DNA of 47,598 bases from Holophagaceae bacterium (lineage in GTDB: Bacteria > Acidobacteriota > Holophagae > Holophagales > Holophagaceae), in assembly GCA_017859955.1 (NCBI GenBank), contig JAFNAB010000005.1, positions 1-47,598 of the forward strand, given 5' to 3'. A program made the translations under genes and the position numbers. This document shows, piece by piece, positions 16,319 through 24,413 of the stretch (position 1 is its first letter; every line of letters starts with the position of its first letter). The notes beneath the pieces were generated by a model. The model saw nothing but the letters and a program-made list of their open reading frames with translations, was not told the origin of the DNA and made no database searches.

Positions 16319-16893
16319 CAGGCTCTGCCCGCGAACTCTCCGGTCTCCGTGCTCACCTTGACCTTCTCGCCCTCCTTGATGAAGAGGGGCACCTTGATCT
16401 CCAGGCCCGTCTCCAGCTTGGCGGGCTTGGTGACGTTGCCACTGGCCGTGTCGCCACGGCTGCCGGGTTCGGTGTAGGTCACGGTCAGCTCGACGTGCTG
16501 AGGCATCTGGAGGCCGATGGGATTGTCGTTGAACTTCTGGATCTGCACGATCTGGCCTTCCAGGAGGTAGTCCAGGGCGTGGTCCACCATCTCGTCGTTC
16601 AGGGTCAGGGTCTCGTAGCTCTCCTGGTCCATGAAATGGTGCCCTTCGCCATCGCTGTAGAGGTAGCTGGCGGGGTTCATGGTGAGATCCGGTTCCTTGA
16701 ACTTGTCCCCGGCCTTGAAGGTCTTGTCGAAGACGGCCCGGGTCAGGAGGTTGCGCATCTTGAGCCTCACCAGAGTCTGGCCACCGCGGGCGGTGGGGGT
16801 GGAGATTTCCACATCCAGGCAGTGGTAGGGCGTTTCTTCGAGTTCGAAGAACATCTTGCGCTTGATTTCAATGGCTTCGATCAGGGCGGCCAT
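16318..16893 (-). CDS. Elongation factor P, YeiP/EfpL type
   Basis: An EF-P family protein of 191 residues with three beta-barrel domains; EF-P proteins rescue ribosomes stalled on proline runs. The loop that reaches the peptidyl-transferase centre reads STPTARGGQT (R36), matching the SPTARG loop of E. coli YeiP (EfpL) rather than the PGKG or PGRG loop of canonical EF-P. The C-terminus (EFAGRA) also resembles YeiP. The symbol efpL would fit. I chose the ATG at 16893 because GAGG lies six bases upstream; a TTG at 16914 is less likely. It is coupled to rsgA by a one-base overlap, so two ribosome factors share an operon. Confidence 0.9.
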   Translation of the reverse strand: MAALIEAIEIKRKMFFELEETPYHCLDVEISTPTARGGQTLVRLKMRNLLTRAVFDKTFKAGDKFKEPDLTMNPASYLYSDGEGHHFMDQESYETLTLNDEMVDHALDYLLEGQIVQIQKFNDNPIGLQMPQHVELTVTYTEPGSRGDTASGNVTKPAKLETGLEIKVPLFIKEGEKVKVSTETGEFAGRA

Positions 16894-17009
16894 GGGGACC
16901 TCGAAAAAGGGCAAATCGTCATTGTATCGTTACCCATCCCTTTCGCCATCCCTGTCAGGATTGGACTCGAAAGCTCGGGATGGCGATATGATGGAGGTTA
17001 GGTTCATAC

Positions 17010-18182
17010 ATGCCAGAGATTCCCACCACCATCGGACGATATACCGTGCAAAGCACCCTTGGCTATGGGGCCATGGGGCGGGTCTATCTGGCGGAAGACC
17101 CGCTGCTCAAGCGCCGCCTGGCCATCAAGGTGGTGCGGGCCGTGGGGGAGGAGCGGGATCTCGCTCTCGAAAGGTTCAAGCGGGAGGCCGAGATCTCCGC
17201 CCAGCTCAACCACCCCAATGTGGTCACCATCTACGACGTGGGTGAGGAGCCTAATCTGGGCCCCTTCCTGGCCATGGAGTACGTGGAAGGCAGCAGTCTG
17301 GGGAAGCTGATCCGGGAGGGAACCCTGGAGGTGGAGACCTGCCTGGGGATCCTGATCCAGGCCATGCGAGCGCTCCGGGCGGCGCATCGCCACGCCATCG
17401 TGCATCGGGACGTGAAGCCCGACAACATCCTGGTGTCCGAAGACGGGCGGGTGAAGCTCATGGACTTCGGCATCGCCAAGACCATGGCCCCACGCATGAC
17501 GGCTTCGGGAGAATTCCTGGGCTCTCCGGCCTACAGCGCCCCTGAGCTTCTGCGGGGCGAGGAACCGACCCCGAGCAGCGATCGTTACGCCTTTGCGGTG
17601 ACCGCCTTTGAGCTGTTGACGGGCCAGTTGCCCCATCCCGGCAGCAACGTGGCTGCGGTGATCACCCATGTGCTCCATGAGGCCCCGGTCATCCCCCAGG
17701 GTATTTCGGGTCCCGTGGGGAACGTGTTCCGACGGGCCCTGGCCAGCGATCCTGATGATAGATATGAAACATTAATGCAGTTCATCCTGGCCTTGATCGA
17801 CGCCTACCCCATGGATGACCTGGCCAAGGGGCGAGTGGAAGACCTCTTCCGGCACGATGATCACGCTGGGGACATTGTCCCCATCCGACGGGCCCGGGTG
17901 CCCCGGTCATTCACCGGTCCTGACTCCGTCTCGGCCAGCGGTTCTTTCCAGGCGCGGGCGACTCCGGTCCGTCCGGCGCCCGTCTACAGCCAGACCAGCA
18001 CGATGAAGATCGAGCTGGAGCCCAACGCCTTGGACAACCCTCGGAGCACGGCCAGTCGGCCGGCCAAACTGGACCATTCCACGACCCCTATCCGACCCTG
18101 GGTGCTGGTGGTTTGGATTGTGGTGGTGTGGATCCTGGGTTCGGTCTTCTGGGCCGTGATGGACTACCTGAGGACTCAGTAG
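17010..18182 (+). CDS. Membrane-anchored Ser/Thr protein kinase (Hanks type)
   Basis: The kinase domain (about 8-270) has all key elements: glycine loop GYGAMGRVY, ATP-binding K40 in AIKVV, catalytic HRDVKPDN (D134), DFG (D152) and GSPAYSAPE in the activation loop. A Ser/Thr/Pro-rich linker (about 280-360) leads to one C-terminal transmembrane helix (about 362-386), with nothing beyond it. Unlike PknB/PrkC kinases it has no extracellular PASTA or other sensor domain. Substrates are unknown. It is divergent from efpL, and its 3' end overlaps the convergent CPBP gene by seven bases. Confidence 0.94.
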   Translation: MPEIPTTIGRYTVQSTLGYGAMGRVYLAEDPLLKRRLAIKVVRAVGEERDLALERFKREAEISAQLNHPNVVTIYDVGEEPNLGPFLAMEYVEGSSLGKLIREGTLEVETCLGILIQAMRALRAAHRHAIVHRDVKPDNILVSEDGRVKLMDFGIAKTMAPRMTASGEFLGSPAYSAPELLRGEEPTPSSDRYAFAVTAFELLTGQLPHPGSNVAAVITHVLHEAPVIPQGISGPVGNVFRRALASDPDDRYETLMQFILALIDAYPMDDLAKGRVEDLFRHDDHAGDIVPIRRARVPRSFTGPDSVSASGSFQARATPVRPAPVYSQTSTMKIELEPNALDNPRSTASRPAKLDHSTTPIRPWVLVVWIVVVWILGSVFWAVMDYLRTQ

Positions 18183-19492
18183 AGGACCTGCATCAGCAGG
18201 AACTGGGCGCCGTTCCAGCACCCGTGGACCAGGATCGAGGTCCAGAGGCTGCCGGTGCGCAGGAAGGCCAGGCCCATGGCCAGGCCCAGCAGGCTCAGCA
18301 GGGGCAGGCCCGCGGGCTGGAGGTGCATGGCGCCGAAGGCCAGGGCTCCCAGGAATAGTGCCGCCCAGGGGCCCAGACGGCGCCGAAGGGCTGGCAGGAG
18401 GGTGCCTCTGAACAGGAGTTCTTCGAAGCAGGGGGCCAGGACCGCCACGGTCAGGAAGAGGGGGATGGCTGTGCCAAGGGACCGGGCCCTGCTCAGGATC
18501 TCCACCAGTTCCCGCTGGGGAGGCTCCTGGTTCGGCATGAAGGGGCTCAGGATCAGGGAGAGCGCGAGGGACATCAGAACGGTCAGTCCCAGGTAGCCGC
18601 AGCCCCATGCCAGGTTCCGGCCCAGGGGCCCCGGCGTCATCCGGTGCCACAGCTCTCCCAGGCTAATGCCCTCCATCCGGCAGAGCATCCCCGTGCCCAC
18701 GAGAACATGCAATAGATAGGCCCAGGAGAGGGCCCAGGGCCTGAGAAAGGGCAGGAAGGCCAGAAGGATCTGGACCATGGTTCCCGAAACCTGCATGGCC
18801 AGAAACCATCCCAGGAATAGGATGGCCAAGGCCCTGCCGTCCATAGAGATGGAAGGCAAGGGAGCGGGCGGGGTGGTTTTCCGGACCGCCAGGAAAAGGG
18901 CGAAGCCCAGGCCTCCTACCACGGCAACACAGGCGAGTCCTCCAAGGACCCCCAGCAGGGCCAGGCGGGTGCGGATGGCCATCAGGGCCTGTTGACGGAA
19001 TGCCCGGGCATCCTGGCCATCGGCTTCGCTGAGGCGGGCCTCAAGGAGGTCGGCCGCGTGGGAGCGGATCAGTCCTTGGCGAACGAGGCCCCGGTCCCGG
19101 GCGGACAGGGTCGTACCGCTTCCATAGGCCCTCTGCCAGGCTGCCCCAAGGGGGGCCGGGGCTGACTTGATCCAGTCAGCGGCCTTCGAGACCTGTCCCT
19201 GCTCGGCCGCGTGGATCGCCAGCAGGCCGCGATCCCAGGGGCTCTTGGCCTGTTTTTGAAGGGAATCCCAGGGGGCTCTGGGACCCATGGCGCTCAACTG
19301 GAAGTCAAGGAGTCTCCCCTGGATGGTGATCCGATCCCCCTGCAGGGGTTGGGACACCCGGCGTTTCAGGCTTCCCCAGGCCATCAACATGGCCAGCAGG
19401 GCCAGGACGAGGATCAGGGGGTCTGCCCACTGGGGATGGGGGCGCCAGGGCAGGTCTTGGGGAGATGTTTGGGCGGCCATGTCTACCAGCAT
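18176..19492 (-). CDS. CPBP (CAAX/Abi) family membrane protease
   Basis: A 438-residue integral membrane protein. The C-terminal CPBP domain carries the three motifs of intramembrane glutamic proteases: EELLFR at 357-362, FGAMH (F386, H390) and HGCWN (H423, N427). A first transmembrane helix (about 25-42) is followed by a soluble helical stretch of about 130 residues, then a helix near 177-201 and the membrane bundle, so the N-terminal third is an extra region not typical of short CPBP proteins. The substrate is unknown; relatives act in prenyl-protein processing, bacteriocin immunity or anti-sigma cleavage. The start could be ATG 19492 or ATG 19480; neither has a strong ribosome-binding site. 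Confidence 0.88.
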   Translation of the reverse strand: MLVDMAAQTSPQDLPWRPHPQWADPLILVLALLAMLMAWGSLKRRVSQPLQGDRITIQGRLLDFQLSAMGPRAPWDSLQKQAKSPWDRGLLAIHAAEQGQVSKAADWIKSAPAPLGAAWQRAYGSGTTLSARDRGLVRQGLIRSHAADLLEARLSEADGQDARAFRQQALMAIRTRLALLGVLGGLACVAVVGGLGFALFLAVRKTTPPAPLPSISMDGRALAILFLGWFLAMQVSGTMVQILLAFLPFLRPWALSWAYLLHVLVGTGMLCRMEGISLGELWHRMTPGPLGRNLAWGCGYLGLTVLMSLALSLILSPFMPNQEPPQRELVEILSRARSLGTAIPLFLTVAVLAPCFEELLFRGTLLPALRRRLGPWAALFLGALAFGAMHLQPAGLPLLSLLGLAMGLAFLRTGSLWTSILVHGCWNGAQFLLMQVLY

Positions 19493-19530
19493 GGGCCCTG
19501 GGCTAACCTTAAGGAAGACGGAGCTGTCCG

Positions 19531-19941
19531 GTGGAGACCCTCGCTATGCCCTTTTCCTACCCCATGGAAGTGCGATTCCGGGATCTGGATGCCCTGGGAC
19601 ATGTCAACAACGCCGTTATGCTGACCTATCTGGAGCAGGCCAGGATCCGCTGGTGGGAAGGCTTCCTCAGGGGACGTTCCTTCCAGGAGTGCGGCTTCCT
19701 GATTGCCCGTATCGAGGTCGACTATCGCAAGCCCATCCTGCTCCAGGATGCCATCCGTGTAGAGTTGCGCTGCCCCCAGGTCGGCACCAGCTCCTTCACC
19801 CTGGGTTTCAAAGTCCTCCGGGAGAAGGATGGGGTCGTCATGGCGGAAGGCCAGACTGTCCAGGTGATGATGGACTTCGAGCACCAGCGGCCCCAGGCCA
19901 TTCCGGCTGATGCTGTGGCTTGGCTCAAGGCCCAGGCATGA
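19531..19941 (+). CDS. Acyl-CoA thioesterase, hotdog (4HBT) family
   Basis: A 136-residue single hotdog domain. The MEVRFRDLDALGHVNNAVML segment holds the YbgC/4HBT active-site pattern (Asp in the D-x-x-G-H-V-N-N motif). It probably hydrolyses an acyl-CoA or acyl-ACP; the substrate cannot be told. The GTG at 19531 has GGAG seven bases upstream; an ATG at 19546 is the alternative and would remove five residues. The next gene overlaps the stop by four bases (ATGA), suggesting a two-gene unit. Only 38 bases separate it from the divergent CPBP gene. Confidence 0.88.
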   Translation: METLAMPFSYPMEVRFRDLDALGHVNNAVMLTYLEQARIRWWEGFLRGRSFQECGFLIARIEVDYRKPILLQDAIRVELRCPQVGTSSFTLGFKVLREKDGVVMAEGQTVQVMMDFEHQRPQAIPADAVAWLKAQA

Positions 19942-20693
19942 GCCCTGAGCTGAGGCTGGCCACCGTAGATTGGGAGGGGAAGCCCTGTGTGGTGGCCCCT
20001 CTGCCTTCGGACCCATGCCGGCTGGTGAACCTCCACCGAGTGGAACGGGTTCGTTTAGCCAAGCTGGGGGAGGGGCAGGCCGAAAGCCTGGCCGAGGCCC
20101 TGGTCCCACCCAGCCTCCTTGCCATTCTGGAGGCGGGTCCCCGGGCCCTTCAGCGGGTGCGCCAGGTTCTGGCCTATGCGGAAAAGTGGGATCGCCGGGG
20201 TGGGCTCCCGCCGGATCTGGCCCTGCCGGTGGAGAACCTGCGGTTCCTGCCATGCCTGCCGGATCCCCGCGCGATCCGACGGGCCGATGGGCGAGCCCTG
20301 GACCGGGTCTCGGTTCGGGGGCCTTTGGCATCCTTGAGCCAGATCCCCCACCCTACCCTGGCGGTGGTGGGCCTCCATGGCGGTCGCAGTGCCGGTTTCT
20401 GCCTGGCTCTGGATGAGCCGGAGGGCGTGGTGCTGGGGGGCTGGCTCAGCTTCCGGTGGCCCGAGGGCAATCTGCGGCTCACTTGGGCGGGCTCTGCCCG
20501 CAGCATCCCCATGGAGACCTGGGAAGGCCTGTCCCTGCCATCTCTGGACCCTGGCGAGGTAAGGCTGCTGCCGACCCCCCGCCTGAAATCCATTCCCGGC
20601 CTGGGGGCCGGGGGATGGGTGGAAGTCGAAGCTCCCTTTGATCGTCTGCGTCTGCAGTTGGGTGGGGATATTTCACACCCGACGGTCCAGTAG
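19938..20693 (+). CDS. Degenerate FAA-hydrolase-like protein of unknown function
   Basis: A 251-residue protein whose ends resemble the fumarylacetoacetate hydrolase family. The N-terminal part (LRLATVDWEGKPCVV, LLAILEAGPRALQRVRQVL) looks like the FAH N-terminal domain, and the C-terminal GGWVEVEAPFDRLRLQLG resembles the VEVEIEGLG ending. The middle lacks the expected metal-binding Glu/Glu/Asp pattern and the usual opening motif of the catalytic domain, so it is probably not an active FAH enzyme. The start ATG overlaps the thioesterase stop (ATGA). The FAH link rests on weak resemblance only. It ends next to nadA in convergent orientation with no gap. Confidence 0.7.
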   Translation: MSPELRLATVDWEGKPCVVAPLPSDPCRLVNLHRVERVRLAKLGEGQAESLAEALVPPSLLAILEAGPRALQRVRQVLAYAEKWDRRGGLPPDLALPVENLRFLPCLPDPRAIRRADGRALDRVSVRGPLASLSQIPHPTLAVVGLHGGRSAGFCLALDEPEGVVLGGWLSFRWPEGNLRLTWAGSARSIPMETWEGLSLPSLDPGEVRLLPTPRLKSIPGLGAGGWVEVEAPFDRLRLQLGGDISHPTVQ

Positions 20694-21659
20694 CTATCCC
20701 AGGGCGAGCATCCGCTCCAGGGGCTTCAGGGCCTTCACCCGGAGTTCCTCCGCCATGGTGATCTCGGGCTTGAGGTCCCTCAGGGCGAGGTAGATCTTCT
20801 CCAGGGTGTTGAGCTTCATGTAGGGGCAGAGGGAGCAGCTGCAGCCGCTGTCGGCGGGGATGGGGATCAGCTCGGCCTCCGGGCGAAGCTTGTGCATCTG
20901 GTGAAGGATGCCGCTCTCGGTGCCGACAATGAAGGCCTTGGCGGAATCCTGGGCCACATAACGGAGAAGGGCTGCCGTAGATCCGACGAAATCCGCCATT
21001 CGGCTGACCGAGGCATCGCATTCGGGGTGGACGATGAGTTTGGCTTCGGGGTGCCTGGCTTTGAGGACGGCCACCCGCTTGGCGGTGAACTGCTCGTGGA
21101 CGATGCAGAAGCCAGGGTAGAGGACCATATCGCGGCCGGTCTGCCCCATGATCCAGCGCCCCAGGTGGCGGTCCGGGGCGAAGACCACGGGGCGGTCCTT
21201 GGGCAGGCTTTCCACTACCCGAACGGCATTGGAGCTGGTGCAGATGATGGTCGAAAGGGCTTTAACGCCTGCGGAGCAGTTGATGTAGCTCACGACTTCG
21301 TGATCTGGATAGTCCTTGAGGAACTCGGCGAAGGTCTCGGCGGGGCAGCGGTCTGCCAGGCTGCAACCGGCATCCAGATCCGGCAGAACCACCGTCTTGC
21401 TCGGATTGAGGATCTTGGCTGTCTCCGCCATGAAGTGGACGCCACAGAAGGCGATTACGTCGGCGGTGGTCTTCTGGGCGGCCTGGGCCAGTTGGAGACT
21501 GTCCCCGACGAAATCCGCCAGGTCCTGGATTTCAGGCTCCTGGTAGTAGTGGGCCAGGATCACCGCATTGCGCTCCTTGCGGAGGCGCTGGATTTCGGCC
21601 AGGAGGTCCAGGCCGGGTTCGATGCTGTCGAGGTTGGGGACGTAGGGAAGGGCGCACAT
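20694..21659 (-). CDS. nadA: Quinolinate synthase
   Basis: NadA condenses iminoaspartate with dihydroxyacetone phosphate to quinolinate in NAD synthesis. The 321 residues fit the family. The three 4Fe-4S cysteine sites are visible in YINCSAGVKA, HPECDASV and CSLCPYMKLN. The substrate loops ILAHYYQEPEIQDLADFVGD and TESGILHQM are typical. nadB and nadC are not nearby. A stem-loop-forming inverted repeat (21685-21701) lies 26 bases before the start. Confidence 0.96.
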   Translation of the reverse strand: MCALPYVPNLDSIEPGLDLLAEIQRLRKERNAVILAHYYQEPEIQDLADFVGDSLQLAQAAQKTTADVIAFCGVHFMAETAKILNPSKTVVLPDLDAGCSLADRCPAETFAEFLKDYPDHEVVSYINCSAGVKALSTIICTSSNAVRVVESLPKDRPVVFAPDRHLGRWIMGQTGRDMVLYPGFCIVHEQFTAKRVAVLKARHPEAKLIVHPECDASVSRMADFVGSTAALLRYVAQDSAKAFIVGTESGILHQMHKLRPEAELIPIPADSGCSCSLCPYMKLNTLEKIYLALRDLKPEITMAEELRVKALKPLERMLALG

Positions 21660-21684
21660 ACACCTAGTCTAACCCCTGATGGAA

Positions 21685-21785
21685 GCTCCGGAATACGGAG
21701 CGGGCGGTGCTGAAAACCCGTGATCCTCATCCTTCCGCTTGGAGGTAGACGGGCTTCCGGCGATCCTGATGGTTCGGTTTGAACC
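21685..21785. promoter_or_regulatory. nadA / porin divergent control region with two inverted repeats
   Basis: The 180-base gap between the divergent nadA and the porin gene holds two perfect short inverted repeats: GCTCCG-GAATA-CGGAGC (21685-21701) near nadA and GGTTC-GGTTT-GAACC (21771-21785) nearer the porin gene. Either could be an operator or a transcript hairpin. No clear promoter hexamers stand out. Confidence 0.35.
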
Positions 21786-21839
21786 TAATGGATGTCTGGA
21801 TCACTTCTGGACGCAGACCCTGATTCTGGAGGCGGTGGC

Positions 21840-23219
21840 ATGACGAGAGCAGCATGGCGGCTGGGTATTGGAGCAGCGGGACTCCTGGTGGTTTTACCGG
21901 GAGCGTCTTTGGCGGCCCAGACCCCCTACCTGCGGGGAACGGATGCGGTGAGCATCGGCCGAAGTGGCGCAGGTGTGGCCTACGGTCGCAGCCTGGAAGC
22001 CGGGGCCCTCAACCCCGCCCTCTTGGTGACCCTCCAGGATGAGCGCTCCGCCTATCTGTCGCTGGGCATGGAGACGCAGTCCTCTTCCTCCACCCTGCAG
22101 TCCAACAGCCTGAAGCTCTTCACCACGGATCGGAATCGGGCCCTGCCCGCCATGGGGGCGGCCTGGAAACTGAGTCCGACCTTCGCGCTGGGCATCAAGT
22201 TGGATACCCCGGTCCTCCGCCACGGCACCCTGCCCGAGGAGGCTTCCAGTCGCTTCTACTGGGAAGGCTTGGATCTCGGCGTACACCGCCTGGAAGTCCA
22301 GGGTTCCTGGGCGCTCTCCGAGAAGCTGAGCCTTGGGCTGGGCCTTGGGTTGGCCCGCATCTCATACGCGTCGGATGTGAGTGTCCGGGCCATCGTTCCC
22401 GAGGACGGCAGCCAAGCCTACAATGCCAGCACCAATCCGGCGGTGGCCATGGTGGAGGAATCGCTTCATCAGACGGCCACCAAGACCACGGGCTGCTATT
22501 CCCTGGGGCTCCGTTACGCCATCAACCCCCGATGGACCCTGGGCGCCTCCTATACCAAGATTCTGAAGGCCGACCTCTCCCTGAGTGCCAGCACCAATGA
22601 CCGCACGCCATCCGTGAGCGGGGTCTATCTTAACGATCCGGTTCCCGCCGGAGTGGATGCCTCTGTGGCTGCGGTGGTGGCTGGATCCCATGCCACGGCG
22701 GGCAGCGGGTCCGTGGAGATTCCCGGCGTGGCCACACTTGGCGTTCGTCACCGTTTCAACCAGATCTTCACCTGGGAGCTTGACCTCCGCTACACCCAGG
22801 GCGCCAGCTTCAAGCTGCCGTCCCAGCCTGGTCTGTACACTCCCAGTGGCCAGGTTTCTGCGCCGGTGGCCGAGGGGGGCTATCGCAACGCGCTGGGCGT
22901 GAGCCTCATGGGCGAAATAACCTTCACCAAGCGGCTGACGGGGCGTATCGGCATGGCCATGGACGGTGCCACCGTGGATGCGCAGGCCGTTGACCCGGTG
23001 GTGGGCGGCTTGGCCTCCTCGGCCTTCTCGCTGGGGATGGGCTACAAGACCTGGGGCGGGGAATTGAATGTTGGTGTCCAGGCCCGGCTGTCCAAGGACA
23101 CCGACTCTAGCCGCCTGGCCATGGACTGGGACCTGGGTGGGCCCCGGACGATCTCCGGCAAGACCCGCGTGGAAGGCACGGGCTATACCTGGGCCGTCGG
23201 GTTCCGTAGGAGCTTCTGA
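21840..23219 (+). CDS. FadL/OmpP1/TodX family outer-membrane protein
   Basis: A 459-residue exported beta-barrel protein. A signal peptide covers about residues 1-25 (hydrophobic GIGAAGLLVVLPGASLA, then AQTP). Next comes the NPALLVTL-type N-terminal plug region (GRSGAGVAYGRSLEAGALNPA), alternating amphipathic strands, and a C-terminal Phe (RRSF), the outer-membrane assembly signal. FadL-type channels take up long-chain fatty acids or other hydrophobic compounds; the substrate here is unknown. I chose the ATG at 21840 because GGAGG lies seven bases upstream and it places the signal peptide at the terminus. The stop overlaps the rlmB start by one base (TGATG). Confidence 0.88.
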   Translation: MTRAAWRLGIGAAGLLVVLPGASLAAQTPYLRGTDAVSIGRSGAGVAYGRSLEAGALNPALLVTLQDERSAYLSLGMETQSSSSTLQSNSLKLFTTDRNRALPAMGAAWKLSPTFALGIKLDTPVLRHGTLPEEASSRFYWEGLDLGVHRLEVQGSWALSEKLSLGLGLGLARISYASDVSVRAIVPEDGSQAYNASTNPAVAMVEESLHQTATKTTGCYSLGLRYAINPRWTLGASYTKILKADLSLSASTNDRTPSVSGVYLNDPVPAGVDASVAAVVAGSHATAGSGSVEIPGVATLGVRHRFNQIFTWELDLRYTQGASFKLPSQPGLYTPSGQVSAPVAEGGYRNALGVSLMGEITFTKRLTGRIGMAMDGATVDAQAVDPVVGGLASSAFSLGMGYKTWGGELNVGVQARLSKDTDSSRLAMDWDLGGPRTISGKTRVEGTGYTWAVGFRRSF

Positions 23220-23953
23220 TGCGATTTCTTGGACCCCACGCCTGTTCTGAAGCCTTGGAGCGGGGCGAACTGCAGGTGCTCCGTGTCGCGCCCCAAGCCT
23301 GGGAGCGCTCCTTGAAGCTGCGGACGGATGCCCGGGAGAAGGGTGTGACCGTCCACCGTGAGCCCATGGACAGCCTTGATCGCCGGGCTCAGGGCGAGCG
23401 GCACCAGGGAATCCTGGGCGAAGGCGAGGATGTGAAGCTGCACCACCTCGACGAGCTGATCGAAGTGCTCAAGTCGCGCGGCGACCAAGCGCTGGTCCTG
23501 GCGCTGGATGGCGTCACCGACCCCCACAACTTCGGGGCCATCCTTCGCACCGCCGCTGCCGCCGGTGTGGACGGCGTGGTCTTCCCGGAGCGGCGTTCCG
23601 CCCAGGTCAACGAGACCGTCGTGAGGGCCAGTGCCGGAACGGCCGGTCGGGTGCCCCTGGTCCGGGTGGTCAACCTTGGGCGCGCACTGGATGAACTCAA
23701 GGAGGCTGGTGCCTGGGTCTATGGTCTGGCGGCCGGCCCCGGAAGTCGCAACTACCTTGAGGAGGCCTTCGATCGCAGTACCGTACTGGTGATGGGGGCC
23801 GAAGGTGAAGGTCTGCATCAGAAGATCCAGGAGCGCTGCGATGGACTGCTGCGCATTCCGATGCCAGGTGGCGTGGAGAGCCTGAATGTGTCCGCAGCCG
23901 CGGCGGTAGTGGTTTTCCGGGCTCTCGCCCGCAGGGAAGACAGCAAGCGCTGA
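23219..23953 (+). CDS. rlmB: 23S rRNA 2'-O-ribose methyltransferase, TrmH/SpoU family (RlmB-like)
   Basis: A 244-residue SPOUT methyltransferase. The N-terminal substrate-binding domain is followed by the knotted domain with all three SpoU motifs: NFGAILRTAAAAGVDGVVFP (motif 1), VLVMGAEGEGLHQ (motif 2) and LRIPMPGGVESLNVSAAAAV (motif 3). RlmB makes Gm2251 in 23S rRNA; related TrmH or RlmH-like substrates cannot be fully excluded from sequence. It is translationally coupled to the porin gene by a one-base overlap, an odd pairing of functions. It precedes the tRNA-tuf cluster. Confidence 0.88.
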   Translation: MRFLGPHACSEALERGELQVLRVAPQAWERSLKLRTDAREKGVTVHREPMDSLDRRAQGERHQGILGEGEDVKLHHLDELIEVLKSRGDQALVLALDGVTDPHNFGAILRTAAAAGVDGVVFPERRSAQVNETVVRASAGTAGRVPLVRVVNLGRALDELKEAGAWVYGLAAGPGSRNYLEEAFDRSTVLVMGAEGEGLHQKIQERCDGLLRIPMPGGVESLNVSAAAAVVVFRALARREDSKR

Positions 23954-23963
23954 ATCTTTTTGG

Positions 23964-23992
23964 TTGTGGTGTCTGGAAACCCGTGATACAGT
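23964..23992 (+). promoter_or_regulatory. Likely promoter of the tRNA-tuf operon
   Basis: TTGTGG (23964-23969) and TACAGT (23987-23992) are spaced by 17 bases, and the -10 hexamer is preceded by TGA, an extended -10 element. It lies about 55 bases before tRNA-Tyr. Hexamer matches are moderate (three and four of six). Confidence 0.5.
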
Positions 23993-24052
23993 TCCTATTC
24001 CTGCCGGAAAAGCCTCGCAACGGTTCGACCAGTAGGAAGATCTTTGGACAGC

Positions 24053-24139
24053 GCCGAGATGGCCGAGTGGTTAATGGCAGCAGACTGTAAATCTGCCACG
24101 CATCGCGTTACGGAGGTTCGAATCCTTCTCTCGGCACCA
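24053..24139 (+). tRNA. tRNA-Tyr (GTA)
   Basis: Acceptor stem GCCGAGA (24053-24059) pairs with TCTCGGC (24129-24135), and ACCA is encoded. The anticodon stem GCAGA/TCTGC encloses CTGTAAA with anticodon GTA at 24087-24089. The long variable arm is that of a class II tRNA, as expected for bacterial tRNA-Tyr. Confidence 0.97.
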
Positions 24140-24174
24140 TTCCCCAGTCTTTTCTAGGAAAGACTGGTTGATCT

Positions 24175-24250
<76 letters not shown>

Positions 24251-24282
24251 GATACCTCGCTGGGTTCCCCCGCGAGGCCCCC

Positions 24283-24357
24283 GCCCACATAGCTCAGTGG
24301 CAGAGCACTTCCTTGGTAAGGAAGAGGTCGCCGGTTCGATCCCGGCTGTGGGCTCCA
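24283..24357 (+). tRNA. tRNA-Thr (GGT)
   Basis: Acceptor GCCCACA (24283-24289) pairs with TGTGGGC (24347-24353), followed by TCCA. Anticodon stem CTTCC/GGAAG encloses TTGGTAA with GGT at 24315-24317. It lies 56 bases ahead of tuf. Confidence 0.97.
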
Positions 24358-24413
24358 TTTTTTGCAATTCGTGCGTATACTCAACGGTTCACACTTCTCT
24401 TCAGGAGGCAATT

